From Firmicutes bacterium UBA4881 (GTDB lineage Bacteria > Bacillota > DTU065): a DNA stretch of 64,000 nt. Location of the stretch: contig DHDH01000016.1 of NCBI GenBank assembly GCA_002399235.1, forward strand, positions 1-64,000, given 5' to 3'. Position numbers and translations under genes: made by a program. The notes under the pieces are model-generated. The model searched no databases and was not told the origin of the DNA. It saw only the letters and a program-made list of their open reading frames with translations. This document shows, one piece after another, positions 29,035 through 37,136 of this stretch. Position 1 is the first letter of the stretch, and every line of letters begins with the position of its first letter.

Positions 29035-29085
29035 AAAGGAGGGATGGTTCAAAATAGCCTAACCTGTTTTGAACCAATTAATATG
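29035..29085 (+). promoter_or_regulatory. Shine-Dalgarno, perfect hairpin, then start codon of the SLH gene
   Basis: AAAGGAGGG (29035-29043) is 39 bases from ATG 29083. Between them GGTTCAAAA (29046-29054) and TTTTGAACC (29067-29075) form a perfect 9-bp stem. When folded, only 2 + 7 = 9 bases remain between the Shine-Dalgarno and ATG. The nearer ATG 29044 abuts the Shine-Dalgarno and is unlikely to be used. Confidence 0.6.
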
Positions 29086-29766
29086 AAAAGAATGTTGCTT
29101 ATTACAACTTTGCTACTTGCTATTTTATCTATTTCAGTTGGAGCAGCTACACCACCAAAGGATGTACCTAAGAACCACTGGGCTTATCAAGCAATATTAA
29201 AAGTTCTAGATAGTGGTTTAATGGAAGGGTATCCAGATAGCACTTTTCGCGGACAACAGTCTGTTGACCGCTATGAAATGGCAGTTATGGTGGCCAGACT
29301 TATCGACACTTTAGAGGGGATAGAAAAAGAGTATACTGCAAAATTAGAGAAGGCTACTAAAACATCAGCTCCAGTATCTGCTCTGCCACAACAAGATAAC
29401 CCAATGATCCAAGAAGTGCTGTCGTTAATTAGCCAATTACAGGTGGAATTTGAAACAGAACTAAAAGAGATAAACGATCGCTATTATACGATTAAACTAG
29501 ATTATGGTAAATTGGAAGAGGCTTTGCAAAATTTAGAATCGGGGCAACAAAGTTTAGCTAGAAGAATTGATTATCAACAGCTAGAAATAGATGATGTTAG
29601 GCAAAGAATGGCTTCGATTAACGATACTCGTAATGAAGTCGATTCGTTACGCAAAGAAGTAGCTAGCTTGAAAAAAGAAACTACTCAGCAAGCAAAATCT
29701 ATTAAAAGTCTTTATATAGCTCTTGGCGTTATGGGTGCTGTAGTTTTATTGGTTGGTCTAAAATAA
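29083..29766 (+). CDS. SLH / coiled-coil / membrane-anchor envelope protein (Omp-alpha-like)
   Basis: A 227-residue secreted protein: signal peptide (LLLAILSISVGAA), one SLH domain (about 27-75, DVPKNHWAYQAILKVLD and GYPDSTFRGQQSVDRYEMA), a proline-containing linker, a heptad-rich coiled coil (about 115-205) and a final hydrophobic helix (LYIALGVMGAVVLLVGL) that ends the protein. SLH domains bind cell-wall polymer. This order, wall-binding head, rod and terminal membrane anchor, is that of Thermotoga Omp-alpha, which links peptidoglycan to the outer membrane. A longer relative is encoded at 35945. The role as an outer-membrane tether is inferred. Confidence 0.8.
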   Translation: MKRMLLITTLLLAILSISVGAATPPKDVPKNHWAYQAILKVLDSGLMEGYPDSTFRGQQSVDRYEMAVMVARLIDTLEGIEKEYTAKLEKATKTSAPVSALPQQDNPMIQEVLSLISQLQVEFETELKEINDRYYTIKLDYGKLEEALQNLESGQQSLARRIDYQQLEIDDVRQRMASINDTRNEVDSLRKEVASLKKETTQQAKSIKSLYIALGVMGAVVLLVGLK

Positions 29767-29866
29767 ATCTCTTTTTAACTTAAGTTATTAAACTCAAAAA
29801 AAGAGCTGCTTATTCAATTTGAATAGCTGCTCGTAGAGTAGACAGTGAGAATAGTATAATACTCTT

Positions 29867-29899
29867 AATAGCATCAATCGAGAGATTGATGCTATTTTA
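29867..29899 (+). terminator. Terminator-like hairpin
   Basis: A perfect 13-bp stem (29867-29879 with 29884-29896), loop GAGA, then TTT. It probably ends the DUF4127/SLH transcript. TATAAT at 29855-29860 just before it lacks a good -35 box. Confidence 0.6.
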
Positions 29900-29906
29900 C
29901 ACTAGA

Positions 29907-30119
29907 TTACGGATTGACCTTATGTTCCTTTGCTATCTGTTCTTTACCTTTCTTCCCTTCTAAGTATTTTGTAACAGCAGATATCTTTTGCTCATATGGA
30001 ACTGTCGGTTTTCTGCCCCAATAAAAATGCTCCTTATGATCAACAGTTTTGTAAATTCCACTGTCTACCACAAAGGGAGCATAGCAATTTTTACATTTTA
30101 ATGTAACTGTAAAAGTCTT
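29907..30119 (-). pseudogene. Transposase fragment (zinc motif and start of HTH)
   Basis: A 70-codon open frame on the minus strand with no start codon (TGA at 30120-30122 closes it upstream). It reads TFTVTLKCKNCYAPF, then YEQKISAVTKYLEGKKGKEQIAKEHKVN and a stop. The second part looks like the helix-turn-helix of IS3-type or related transposases, cut before its recognition helix is complete. A remnant is the simplest reading; the assignment is tentative. Confidence 0.45.
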
Positions 30120-30140
30120 TCATAGTCTGATTAATGGTGT

Positions 30141-31592
30141 TTAACGAAGTACTACCTTAATTGTTTCTAGTGTAGAGTCTTGAGGCCCTTGGACAGGTAG
30201 ATTATATTTAATAGCATCTTTAATATAATCTAAGCTAGTGCGATTAATAACTTCGCCAGGCATCAAAATAGGAATTCCTGGTGGATAAGCCATCACTAAC
30301 TCTTTACAAATTCTCCCTAACGATGATTCAAGGGGGACTGATTCACCTAGGGTGTAAAAAGCTTCTCTAGGAGAAAGTGCTAGTTCAGGAGTTTCTGGCA
30401 ATTGCACTGGAAAATCAGGTACTTTAACCCAGGCTTCGCTTTCCCGAGCAAGCTCCATAAAAGCTTTCACTAATGCTCCAACAGTTTCTTCATTATCACC
30501 AATACTAATAACGCACAGAACATTATATAAATCGCTAAGTTCTACTTCAATATTATAAGTACTTCTTAACCAGTTATCGACCTCATGTCCTGTATGACCT
30601 AAATCTTTAACATGAATAAGCAGTTTGGTAGGGTCGTAGGCATATACTTTAGAGCCGACCAAATCTTGTCCAGGACAATATAATCCAGGAAATGTATTTA
30701 TAGCTCTACGAGCATTTTCGGCTAAACTCATAGTGCGTTCTAGAAGCTCATGACCATTTGTTGCCAAGAAACGTCTCGCAGCATCCAAAGATGCCAAAAG
30801 TAGATAGGAAGTTGAGGTGGTGGTAAGTAAACTCATAACAGTTTTAACCCTATCGGGAGAAACAAGATTACCTTTTAAATTTAATACTGAACTTTGGACA
30901 AGCGAGCCCCCTAACTTGTGCACGCTTGTTGCAGCTAAGTCTGCTCCTGCTTGCATAGCGGAAAGAGGTAGATCCTCGTGAAATCTGATATGGATCCCGT
31001 GAGCTTCATCAACGAGGACGGGTACATTTTTCTCATGAGCAATTGTAACGATTTTTTCTAAATCAGTAGCAAATCCATAATAGGTTGGATTAATTACTAA
31101 AACACCTTTAGCATCAGGGTGTTCCTCTAAAGCTTCACGCACTGACTCCGGAGTAATTCCATGGGCTATACCTAACTTTTCGTCGATAACAGGGGTTAAA
31201 AATACTGGGCGAGCGCCAGAAAGAATTAACCCAGTAACCACAGCACGATGAATATTCCGTGGAACAATTATTTTATCGCCAGGATCAGCAACCGACAAGA
31301 TCATAGCTTGGATAGCACCACTAGTACCTTGAACAGAAAAAAAGGTGCGATCAGCTAAAAAGGCTTCGGCGGCTAAATCCTGTGCCTCTTTGATAATACC
31401 ATGTGGGTTGTGAAGATCATCTAGAGGTGGAATATTAATCAGGTCAATCGATAAGGCATTGAAACCGAAAAAGTCGCGGAACTCCGGATCCATACCAGTG
31501 CCTCGTTTGTGTCCAGGAATATGAAATTGTAAAGGTTTGGATGCAGCGTACTCACGGAGTGCAGTGAATAATGGAGTTTCCTGTTGTTTCAA
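30141..31592 (-). CDS. Orn/Lys/Arg decarboxylase family protein (SpeA-like)
   Basis: A 483-residue PLP enzyme of the Bacillota YaaO/SpeA group that decarboxylates arginine, lysine or ornithine for polyamine synthesis. FHIPGHKRGTGMDP is the family start, VDEAHGIHIRF carries the PLP aspartate and TSVHKLGGSLVQSSV the Schiff-base lysine; the C-terminal domain follows. TTG start behind AGGAGAAGG. An S-adenosylmethionine decarboxylase starts at 63965, so arginine decarboxylase feeding spermidine synthesis is plausible; substrate is not fixed by sequence. Confidence 0.88.
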   Translation of the reverse strand: MKQQETPLFTALREYAASKPLQFHIPGHKRGTGMDPEFRDFFGFNALSIDLINIPPLDDLHNPHGIIKEAQDLAAEAFLADRTFFSVQGTSGAIQAMILSVADPGDKIIVPRNIHRAVVTGLILSGARPVFLTPVIDEKLGIAHGITPESVREALEEHPDAKGVLVINPTYYGFATDLEKIVTIAHEKNVPVLVDEAHGIHIRFHEDLPLSAMQAGADLAATSVHKLGGSLVQSSVLNLKGNLVSPDRVKTVMSLLTTTSTSYLLLASLDAARRFLATNGHELLERTMSLAENARRAINTFPGLYCPGQDLVGSKVYAYDPTKLLIHVKDLGHTGHEVDNWLRSTYNIEVELSDLYNVLCVISIGDNEETVGALVKAFMELARESEAWVKVPDFPVQLPETPELALSPREAFYTLGESVPLESSLGRICKELVMAYPPGIPILMPGEVINRTSLDYIKDAIKYNLPVQGPQDSTLETIKVVLR

Positions 31593-31863
31593 GACCTTCT
31601 CCTCTTCTCTTATTATATTCAGGACACTTTTTGGGGGTTCTGTCCCACTTGAAGTATACTAAACCATGATCGGATGTCAAGAATGTAATTCCCAAAAATA
31701 TTTTTTCTTTTTGTTCTTTAAGGCTTGACGTCTTATAAACACTGCTAAATGGACAAGGAATCTATATTTGCTTTGTCGAAAAGTCAAGAAGAACATATTT
31801 TCCGTTGAATTCTTTTTCGGCGTAAGTTAGGACCTGTAAAATATCATTTTTCTATTTACTGTC
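31593..31863. other. Divergent intergenic region before exbB
   Basis: AT-rich spacer between the decarboxylase (minus) and exbB (plus). TTGACG at 31732-31737 could be a -35 box but I find no good -10 at 17 bases. No open frame with a ribosome site. Confidence 0.4.
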
Positions 31864-31901
31864 AAGGAGGTGGCAAGCCTGCAATTGCAGGCGTTATTAT
31901 G
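31864..31901 (+). promoter_or_regulatory. Shine-Dalgarno, palindromic hairpin, then exbB start codon
   Basis: AAGGAGGTGG (31864-31873) is 25 bases from ATG 31899. The interval holds the perfect palindrome GCCTGCAATTGCAGGC (31877-31892). Folding leaves 3 + 6 = 9 bases of spacing, the same value as at the SLH gene at 29083. Confidence 0.6.
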
Positions 31902-32543
31902 ATTAATTTGCTCTCTAAAGGTGGTTGGGTTATGTATGTGTTGCTAGGCTGTTCAGTCCTAGCATTAGGAATTATTTTTGAAAGATTTTTTAATCTATTA
32001 CGTGCTAATAATGATTCGGAAAAGTTACTTGGTGCTGTAAAACGCCTTCTTGTACAGGGGAAAGTTTTAGAAGCATTACGCTTAGCCAAGCAAGAAAGAG
32101 GACCCGTGGCTGCAGTTTTGGCAGCTGGAATTGGTAATTATGGTCGTGATCCCAAAGAAGTAGAAAGATTAATGGATCAAGTAGCTGAGCTTGAGTTATT
32201 ACGTATGAGAAAAAGAATGCCAGCACTAGAACTAATAATTCAACTAGCACCACTTCTTGGTTTACTTGGTACAGTTACAGGTGAGATTCGCACTTTTAAT
32301 GTCTTAAATAATCTACAAGGCGTTTCAGATCCTATTGCTATGAGTTCTGGTATTGCCGAAGCCTTACTTACCACAGCTTATGGATTGTTAATTGCAATCC
32401 CAGTCGCAGCTGTCTATGCTTATTTAGATTCTATGATTCAAAAAAACGTCGCTAATATGAATAGAGCAATCACTGAAATACTCGATACTTTTGCAAACTT
32501 GAAGCAGGAGGAGTCGAGCAAGGAAGCGAGTGATATTGCTTGA
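31899..32543 (+). CDS. exbB: MotA/TolQ/ExbB proton channel protein
   Basis: A 214-residue inner-membrane protein of the ExbB/TolQ family, which with ExbD uses the proton gradient to energise TonB. Three hydrophobic segments are seen: near the N terminus (WVMYVLLGCSVLALGIIFERF), in LELIIQLAPLLGLLGTVTGEI and in LLTTAYGLLIAIPVAAVYAYL. The LLGLLGTVTG and TTAYGLLIAIP blocks are the family signature. First gene of exbB-exbD-tonB; its stop overlaps the exbD start. Confidence 0.92.
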   Translation: MINLLSKGGWVMYVLLGCSVLALGIIFERFFNLLRANNDSEKLLGAVKRLLVQGKVLEALRLAKQERGPVAAVLAAGIGNYGRDPKEVERLMDQVAELELLRMRKRMPALELIIQLAPLLGLLGTVTGEIRTFNVLNNLQGVSDPIAMSSGIAEALLTTAYGLLIAIPVAAVYAYLDSMIQKNVANMNRAITEILDTFANLKQEESSKEASDIA

Positions 32544-32938
32544 CAATCAAATATGAAAGACCCAAACCTCGCATAGATTTAACATCCTTAATTGATATTA
32601 TGTTTTCTTTAGTTTTGTTTTTTGTGGTTTTTACAACTTTTAGAACTTACGAAGCGAATATAAACTTACAGTTACCAAAAGCTTCAACTGGCGATAATGC
32701 TTTAAAAAGTATGGTAGTAATCAGCATAAATAAAGAGGGTAATTTCTACCTTTCTGGCCAACAGGTCAGTGAAGAACAGCTGTTAGCATCGGTAAAGACA
32801 AAATTAGCCTCTAATCCTAACGAGGTAGTTATAATCCGAGCTGACGAATCAATACCATACTCATATATAGTTAGAGCATTAGATGTTGTCCAAGCTGGAG
32901 GTGGCTACAACATTTCCTTAGCAGTAGAAAAACATTAA
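32540..32938 (+). CDS. exbD: ExbD/TolR family biopolymer transport protein
   Basis: A 132-residue protein with one N-terminal membrane helix (IDIMFSLVLFFVVFTTF) holding the conserved aspartate in LTSLIDIMF, and a periplasmic domain with KEGNFYLSGQQVSEEQL and the end block VVIRADESIPYSYIVRALDVVQAGG. TTG start overlaps the exbB stop by four bases, which suggests coupled translation. It should form the proton channel with ExbB. Confidence 0.92.
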   Translation: MTIKYERPKPRIDLTSLIDIMFSLVLFFVVFTTFRTYEANINLQLPKASTGDNALKSMVVISINKEGNFYLSGQQVSEEQLLASVKTKLASNPNEVVIIRADESIPYSYIVRALDVVQAGGGYNISLAVEKH

Positions 32939-32954
32939 GAAGGAGTGGGCTTAG

Positions 32955-33863
32955 ATGGAAAATAAGAAAGACGACCTGGCCCTCTCTGTCTTTTTAGCGG
33001 TTTCCTTAGTTATCCACTTGTTATTTTTGCTAATTATACCTTTTTCTAAATTAGAAAGCTTAATGGCTGGGTATGGCAATGATCCTAATCAAACCACTAT
33101 TATAAACATCCGACTGACTGGTAGTGGTACACCACAAAGTAAAAGTGCAGTTACCAAAAAGCCAGAAGAACCATCGCAGGCAGAAGAAAAACCAAAAGGT
33201 AATACAGAAGAAAAACCTAAGCCTGATCCCAAACCTCAGCCGGAAGTTAAAAAAGTTCAAGAAACGGTTGTAGCACCTAAAAAAACTGGCGAACCGGTTA
33301 AAAATGTAGCGCCACAACCTAAAGCTATTAAAACAGAAACTCCAGCTCCTAAAGCTGAACCGTCAGTAGAGAAGCAACCTGAGGTAAAAATTATTACTAG
33401 TGAAGCAAGTAATTTAGCTGTGGATTTAGATGCACCAGCCAAAGACGGAGCAGGTAAAACTACCTCTGATGAGGGTAAAGGTGGTAGTACTGCTACCCAA
33501 TCAGGTTCGCCTGATGGTAATTCCGATCAAATTATAATAGCTAAGGGAGAAGACTATATAACTAATAGAGGCGGTTCTGGTGGTTTTACAACGAAAAACA
33601 TCCAGAGTTTAGAGTACACAGGTGTATTGGAGTTAGTGTTCGAAGTGGATAGTGAGGGTAAGATGACAGTTTTACTAGTTAAAGGGCTTGGTGATGATAG
33701 ATTTAATAAAGAACTAGTTAGCTTTGCTCAAAAGAGTTGGGTAGGACGTTTTGATACTGAAGCTAAAGCTAAGTTTCCCAATGGCTATAAAGTGCCTGTT
33801 ACTGTGGTGTTTGAAAAAGGCAATGGAACACATAAATTTGGTAATGTGGCTCCGTTGGAATAG
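32955..33863 (+). CDS. tonB: TonB-like energy transducer
   Basis: A 302-residue protein: short cytoplasmic start, membrane helix (FLAVSLVIHLLFLLIIPF) containing the histidine typical of TonB, a long Pro/Lys/Glu-rich spacer (about 55-190) and a C-terminal TonB-like domain (YTGVLELVFEVDSEGKMTVLLVKG, NKELVSFAQKSW). TonB spans the periplasm to drive outer-membrane receptors, so its presence argues for an outer membrane in this spore-former. AAGGAG precedes the ATG. No TonB-dependent receptor lies in the window. Confidence 0.88.
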   Translation: MENKKDDLALSVFLAVSLVIHLLFLLIIPFSKLESLMAGYGNDPNQTTIINIRLTGSGTPQSKSAVTKKPEEPSQAEEKPKGNTEEKPKPDPKPQPEVKKVQETVVAPKKTGEPVKNVAPQPKAIKTETPAPKAEPSVEKQPEVKIITSEASNLAVDLDAPAKDGAGKTTSDEGKGGSTATQSGSPDGNSDQIIIAKGEDYITNRGGSGGFTTKNIQSLEYTGVLELVFEVDSEGKMTVLLVKGLGDDRFNKELVSFAQKSWVGRFDTEAKAKFPNGYKVPVTVVFEKGNGTHKFGNVAPLE

Positions 33864-33875
33864 GAGGGGTAGTTT

Positions 33876-35912
33876 TTGAAAAAAACAAGATTTCTTAAAC
33901 TGATTCTCATATGTTTGGTGTTATTAATGCCTCTCTCAATTGGAGCAGAATCAAAGATACCCCGCGCCTATGGGCAAGGCGATGGGGTAGTGAAGTTAAG
34001 AAACGACTTTATTGAGATTGTTGTTAATACAAGTACAGATGGTACTGGTCGTTTTGCTGTTATAACAACTGGAGGAGATCCGGAAAGAACCGATGATAAT
34101 GACAAATATCTTATTTATGGATTAGGAAAACCAGTAACATCATATAGTACTATTCGTATTGATAACAAAAATTATGTCTTTGGTGGTAAAACTACGAAAA
34201 GAGCGGGGCTTAATGGTAATTATGGTACCCAGATAACACCACCTGTTCAAAGAGAGGATGGTATCTATACCTCTTATCGCTATGGAGATATTCTCGTTGA
34301 ACAGATTCTTGATTTAACCTTTTCTACAACAACTGGACAGCCAGATACAGCTGCTATTAGTTATGTGTTTACTAACCAAGGTAATACAGCTCATGATGTG
34401 GGTTTACGAGTTGTTTTAGATACTATGCTTGGCGATAACGATGGAGCTCCTTTTCGAGTTGGTGATGTAGCGGTTGTAAGTGATACGCTTTTTACTGGCA
34501 TTAGTATACCTGTTTTTATGCAAGCATTTGATGATCTATTAAAACCAGCTGTTATGGCCCAAGGCAATCTTTCTGGTCCGGAAGTTACATGTCCTAGTCG
34601 AGTATATTTTTCTAACTGGGGCAGTTTTGCTGATGGAGCTTGGGATTTTAATTATGTACAGGGAAGAGATTTTACGAGAGCGGGCGAGTTTGATTTAGAT
34701 AGTGCTATGGCTCTTTATTGGGATCCAGAACCACTGCAGCCTGGCCAATCTAAGCGCTATGTAACTCACTATGGTCTGGGTGGAATCTCAATTGCCAAAG
34801 GTTTCTTGTCTCTAGGATTGAGTTCAGTGAATAAAGTTGAGATGGCAACAAATCCTCAACCATTTGATGTTATTGGCTATATCCAAAATACTGGCGATGG
34901 TATCGCTCACGCGGTAGTTGCCAAACTTAAATTGCCTAAAGGATTAGCTATAGTTGGTTCTACTAATGAGAAGTTTATTGATAAAATGCAACCTGGAGAA
35001 TCAAAGCAGGTTGTTTGGAAAGTAGTACCCACTGGTAATTCGTATGGAAATATGCAAATGGTAATGGAAGTCGATGCTAGCAATATTGGGGTTAACACAG
35101 TTTCTAGACAGATTGAAGTTACAACACCAGCTAAATTGAGTCTAAACTTGGAAGGTCCACTTAATTTATCTATAGTGGATGAAAAACTGTTTCCTGAAGT
35201 TTTTGAAGTAACTGGTAGAATTAGCAATACAGGTGGGTCGACGGCCTACAATGTTGAATTAGAGCTTTCTAGTGCAATGCTTAACTTTGTTAAAGGTGAA
35301 CAAAGAACGGTTTATGTAGGTACTTTGCCTCCTAACCAAGATGCCAAAGTGACTTGGAAGCTTACAGCTAAACCAGTATCTGGTTCAGTGTATCCATCAG
35401 GAAGAGCTTTTGTAAGTCTAACGGCAACCGCTAGCAATGCAGAATCCCCTGCAGCTAAGAATTTACCTATCTTATTACCTAAGATCGATCCTAAAGTTTG
35501 GCTACGCTCAGTATATCCTGAGCCAAGAGTTATTAACAATAGTTTAGTTATCCATCTTGATTTGATGGCTACAAATATAGAACGCTTAAAAGATTTTAAG
35601 ATCGAACTAAACTATGATCCACAAGTACTACAGTTCTTAGGTTGGCGAGTTGGAACTCAGATTATTTCAACAGGTGAAGGTGAATGGAAACGCGGTCCGA
35701 TTTCTGTCACGGATCCCTACGAAGCTAACAAGACGGGTAAGATAACAATTGAAGGCCAAATAATTGACAAGAATAGTTTCGGTGGTTCATTAGCTGAACT
35801 AAAGTTTATTCTCGTTGGTAAGGGTAAAACAAAAATAGGATTTAATAGTGTTACTCTTACAGCGAATGAAAAGGATGTTAAAGCAGTGGGCTTTGAAATT
35901 GAAGTACGTTAA
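33876..35912 (+). CDS. Large secreted protein with CARDB-like and cohesin-like domains
   Basis: A 678-residue exported protein with a signal peptide (about 25 residues) starting from TTG behind GGAGGGG. The first 280 residues form an unknown beta-rich domain. Then come two Ig-like repeats of CARDB/DUF11 style (VIGYIQNTGDGIAHAVVAKL; VTGRISNTGGSTAYNVELEL). The last 140 residues resemble a cohesin-type fold (IELNYDPQVLQFLGWRVG, GKITIEGQI, LAELKFILVGKGKTKIGF). No dockerin or sorting signal is seen. Its place between tonB and an SLH tether suggests a surface or periplasmic assembly role, but none is known. Confidence 0.65.
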   Translation: MKKTRFLKLILICLVLLMPLSIGAESKIPRAYGQGDGVVKLRNDFIEIVVNTSTDGTGRFAVITTGGDPERTDDNDKYLIYGLGKPVTSYSTIRIDNKNYVFGGKTTKRAGLNGNYGTQITPPVQREDGIYTSYRYGDILVEQILDLTFSTTTGQPDTAAISYVFTNQGNTAHDVGLRVVLDTMLGDNDGAPFRVGDVAVVSDTLFTGISIPVFMQAFDDLLKPAVMAQGNLSGPEVTCPSRVYFSNWGSFADGAWDFNYVQGRDFTRAGEFDLDSAMALYWDPEPLQPGQSKRYVTHYGLGGISIAKGFLSLGLSSVNKVEMATNPQPFDVIGYIQNTGDGIAHAVVAKLKLPKGLAIVGSTNEKFIDKMQPGESKQVVWKVVPTGNSYGNMQMVMEVDASNIGVNTVSRQIEVTTPAKLSLNLEGPLNLSIVDEKLFPEVFEVTGRISNTGGSTAYNVELELSSAMLNFVKGEQRTVYVGTLPPNQDAKVTWKLTAKPVSGSVYPSGRAFVSLTATASNAESPAAKNLPILLPKIDPKVWLRSVYPEPRVINNSLVIHLDLMATNIERLKDFKIELNYDPQVLQFLGWRVGTQIISTGEGEWKRGPISVTDPYEANKTGKITIEGQIIDKNSFGGSLAELKFILVGKGKTKIGFNSVTLTANEKDVKAVGFEIEVR

Positions 35913-35944
35913 TTCATCTAAGTTGCACGGGGAGGTTATAAACA

Positions 35945-36976
35945 ATGAAGCCTAAATTTAGGATTGCTTTACTAACCGTTCTACTACTTATATCTATAAG
36001 TAGTACGGTTATAGCATCACAACCTAAAGATATTGAGAGTAGCCATTGGGCTTATCAAAGTGTGAAAGAACTATTAGAAAAGGGTTACCTTTCGGTTTAT
36101 CCTGATAACACCTTTCGTGGTAACGAACCTGTTGATCGTTATACTCTGGCTAATGTAGTAGCGAGAATGCTACGCGAGGTTCAGACTGGCAAAGTAACTG
36201 CTTCGTCAGAAGATATTACTAGCCTTAAAAAATTGTATACCGAATATCAAGCTGAGGTAGTTAAAGCATTTCAAGAAATAGACAAACTAAGTGGTAGAGT
36301 AACTGATTTAGAGAAGGGCTTAGTGGCTAATAAAGACGAAATAACTCGTTTGCAGATTGATTACAACACCAGCTTCAAACCTGAGATTGCAAAACAGATA
36401 GAAGCAGTGTTTGCTTCAATGAATACCACAAAAACTCAGTTAGAAGGAAAAATAGACAGTTTAAAATTAGAAGTAGAACTATTAAAAGGCGATAAAGCTT
36501 CAAGTAAAGAACTGGATAAAGCTATCTCTAGTGCAGTTCAGAGAGCTACTGATGAAGCCAGTAATATCTCTGACGAATTAATTGCAGTTAAGCTAGATTT
36601 ACAGGATGAAAATACAAAGCTAAAAGAGGAAGTAGATGGTTTAAAAACTACACTTACTGGCTATATACAAAGTTTTGTAGATTTAGCTGAGAAAACTAAT
36701 GAACAAGATAAACGGTTAGCGAAACTAGAAGAACAAATCAATCTACTTGACAATCAACTCAGAGAAGATTTACAAAGTACTAGGAGTAGCAATTTTGTGC
36801 GTGAAAGAACTATTGAAAATAGGCTGGAAAAAATTGAGGAAGAATTAAAGAGTACCAAAGAGAGTACTAATTCAAGACTAAGTTCATTAGAAGGAAGTAG
36901 ATACTACTGGTGGGCAGGTTTTGGCCTTTCAATCATCACAGTTATTGTAGCTCTTGTAGCGGCTAACAATATGTAA
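35945..36976 (+). CDS. SLH / long coiled-coil / membrane-anchor protein (Omp-alpha-like)
   Basis: A 343-residue secreted protein, a longer version of the product at 29083: signal peptide (LLLISISSTVIAS), one SLH domain (IESSHWAYQSVKELLE and YPDNTFRGNEPVDRYTLA), about 240 residues of heptad-rich coiled coil, and a C-terminal helix (WWAGFGLSIITVIVALVAA) four residues before the end. GGGGAGG lies ahead of the ATG. The rod would span a wide periplasm. It is last in the exbB-exbD-tonB unit, which a strong terminator closes, so the tether and the TonB machine are probably made together. Confidence 0.8.
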   Translation: MKPKFRIALLTVLLLISISSTVIASQPKDIESSHWAYQSVKELLEKGYLSVYPDNTFRGNEPVDRYTLANVVARMLREVQTGKVTASSEDITSLKKLYTEYQAEVVKAFQEIDKLSGRVTDLEKGLVANKDEITRLQIDYNTSFKPEIAKQIEAVFASMNTTKTQLEGKIDSLKLEVELLKGDKASSKELDKAISSAVQRATDEASNISDELIAVKLDLQDENTKLKEEVDGLKTTLTGYIQSFVDLAEKTNEQDKRLAKLEEQINLLDNQLREDLQSTRSSNFVRERTIENRLEKIEEELKSTKESTNSRLSSLEGSRYYWWAGFGLSIITVIVALVAANNM

Positions 36977-37003
36977 AAAGGAGGGGGAGCCCTCCTTTTT
37001 TTT
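36977..37003. terminator. Bidirectional terminator
   Basis: GGAGGG (36980-36985) pairs with CCCTCC (36990-36995), flanked by A-run and T-run on both sides; it serves the SLH gene on plus and the mini-gene at 37002 on minus. Confidence 0.85.
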
Positions 37004-37136
37004 ATCTACGTTGGTTGTCGTCAGAAATGTCGTTCTTGTTTTCAATGTCACTTTTTTTATTTCGGCAAGAGACATCGTTATTTATTTTGTTGTTGCTCAT
37101 CTTAGGCTTTTTATTGGTTTTTTGTTTGTCAGGCAT
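37002..37136 (-). CDS. Small hydrophilic protein, unknown
   Basis: A 44-residue Lys/Asn/Asp-rich protein (starts MPDKQKTNKKPKMSNN, ends SDDNQRR) with one cysteine and no hydrophobic stretch. GAGAGGTG is five bases before the ATG, and its stop abuts a terminator that works in its direction; both favour a real gene. The composition recalls small spore or stress peptides, but no family is recognised. The opposite strand is also open with a hydrophobic product and no ribosome site, so I prefer the minus reading. Confidence 0.45.
   Translation of the reverse strand: MPDKQKTNKKPKMSNNKINNDVSCRNKKSDIENKNDISDDNQRR

Noticed and set aside
29802..29832. AGCTGCT direct repeats around ATTCAATTTGAAT as an attachment site
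   Set aside because: Seven-base repeats in AT-rich DNA with no integrase nearby; too weak.
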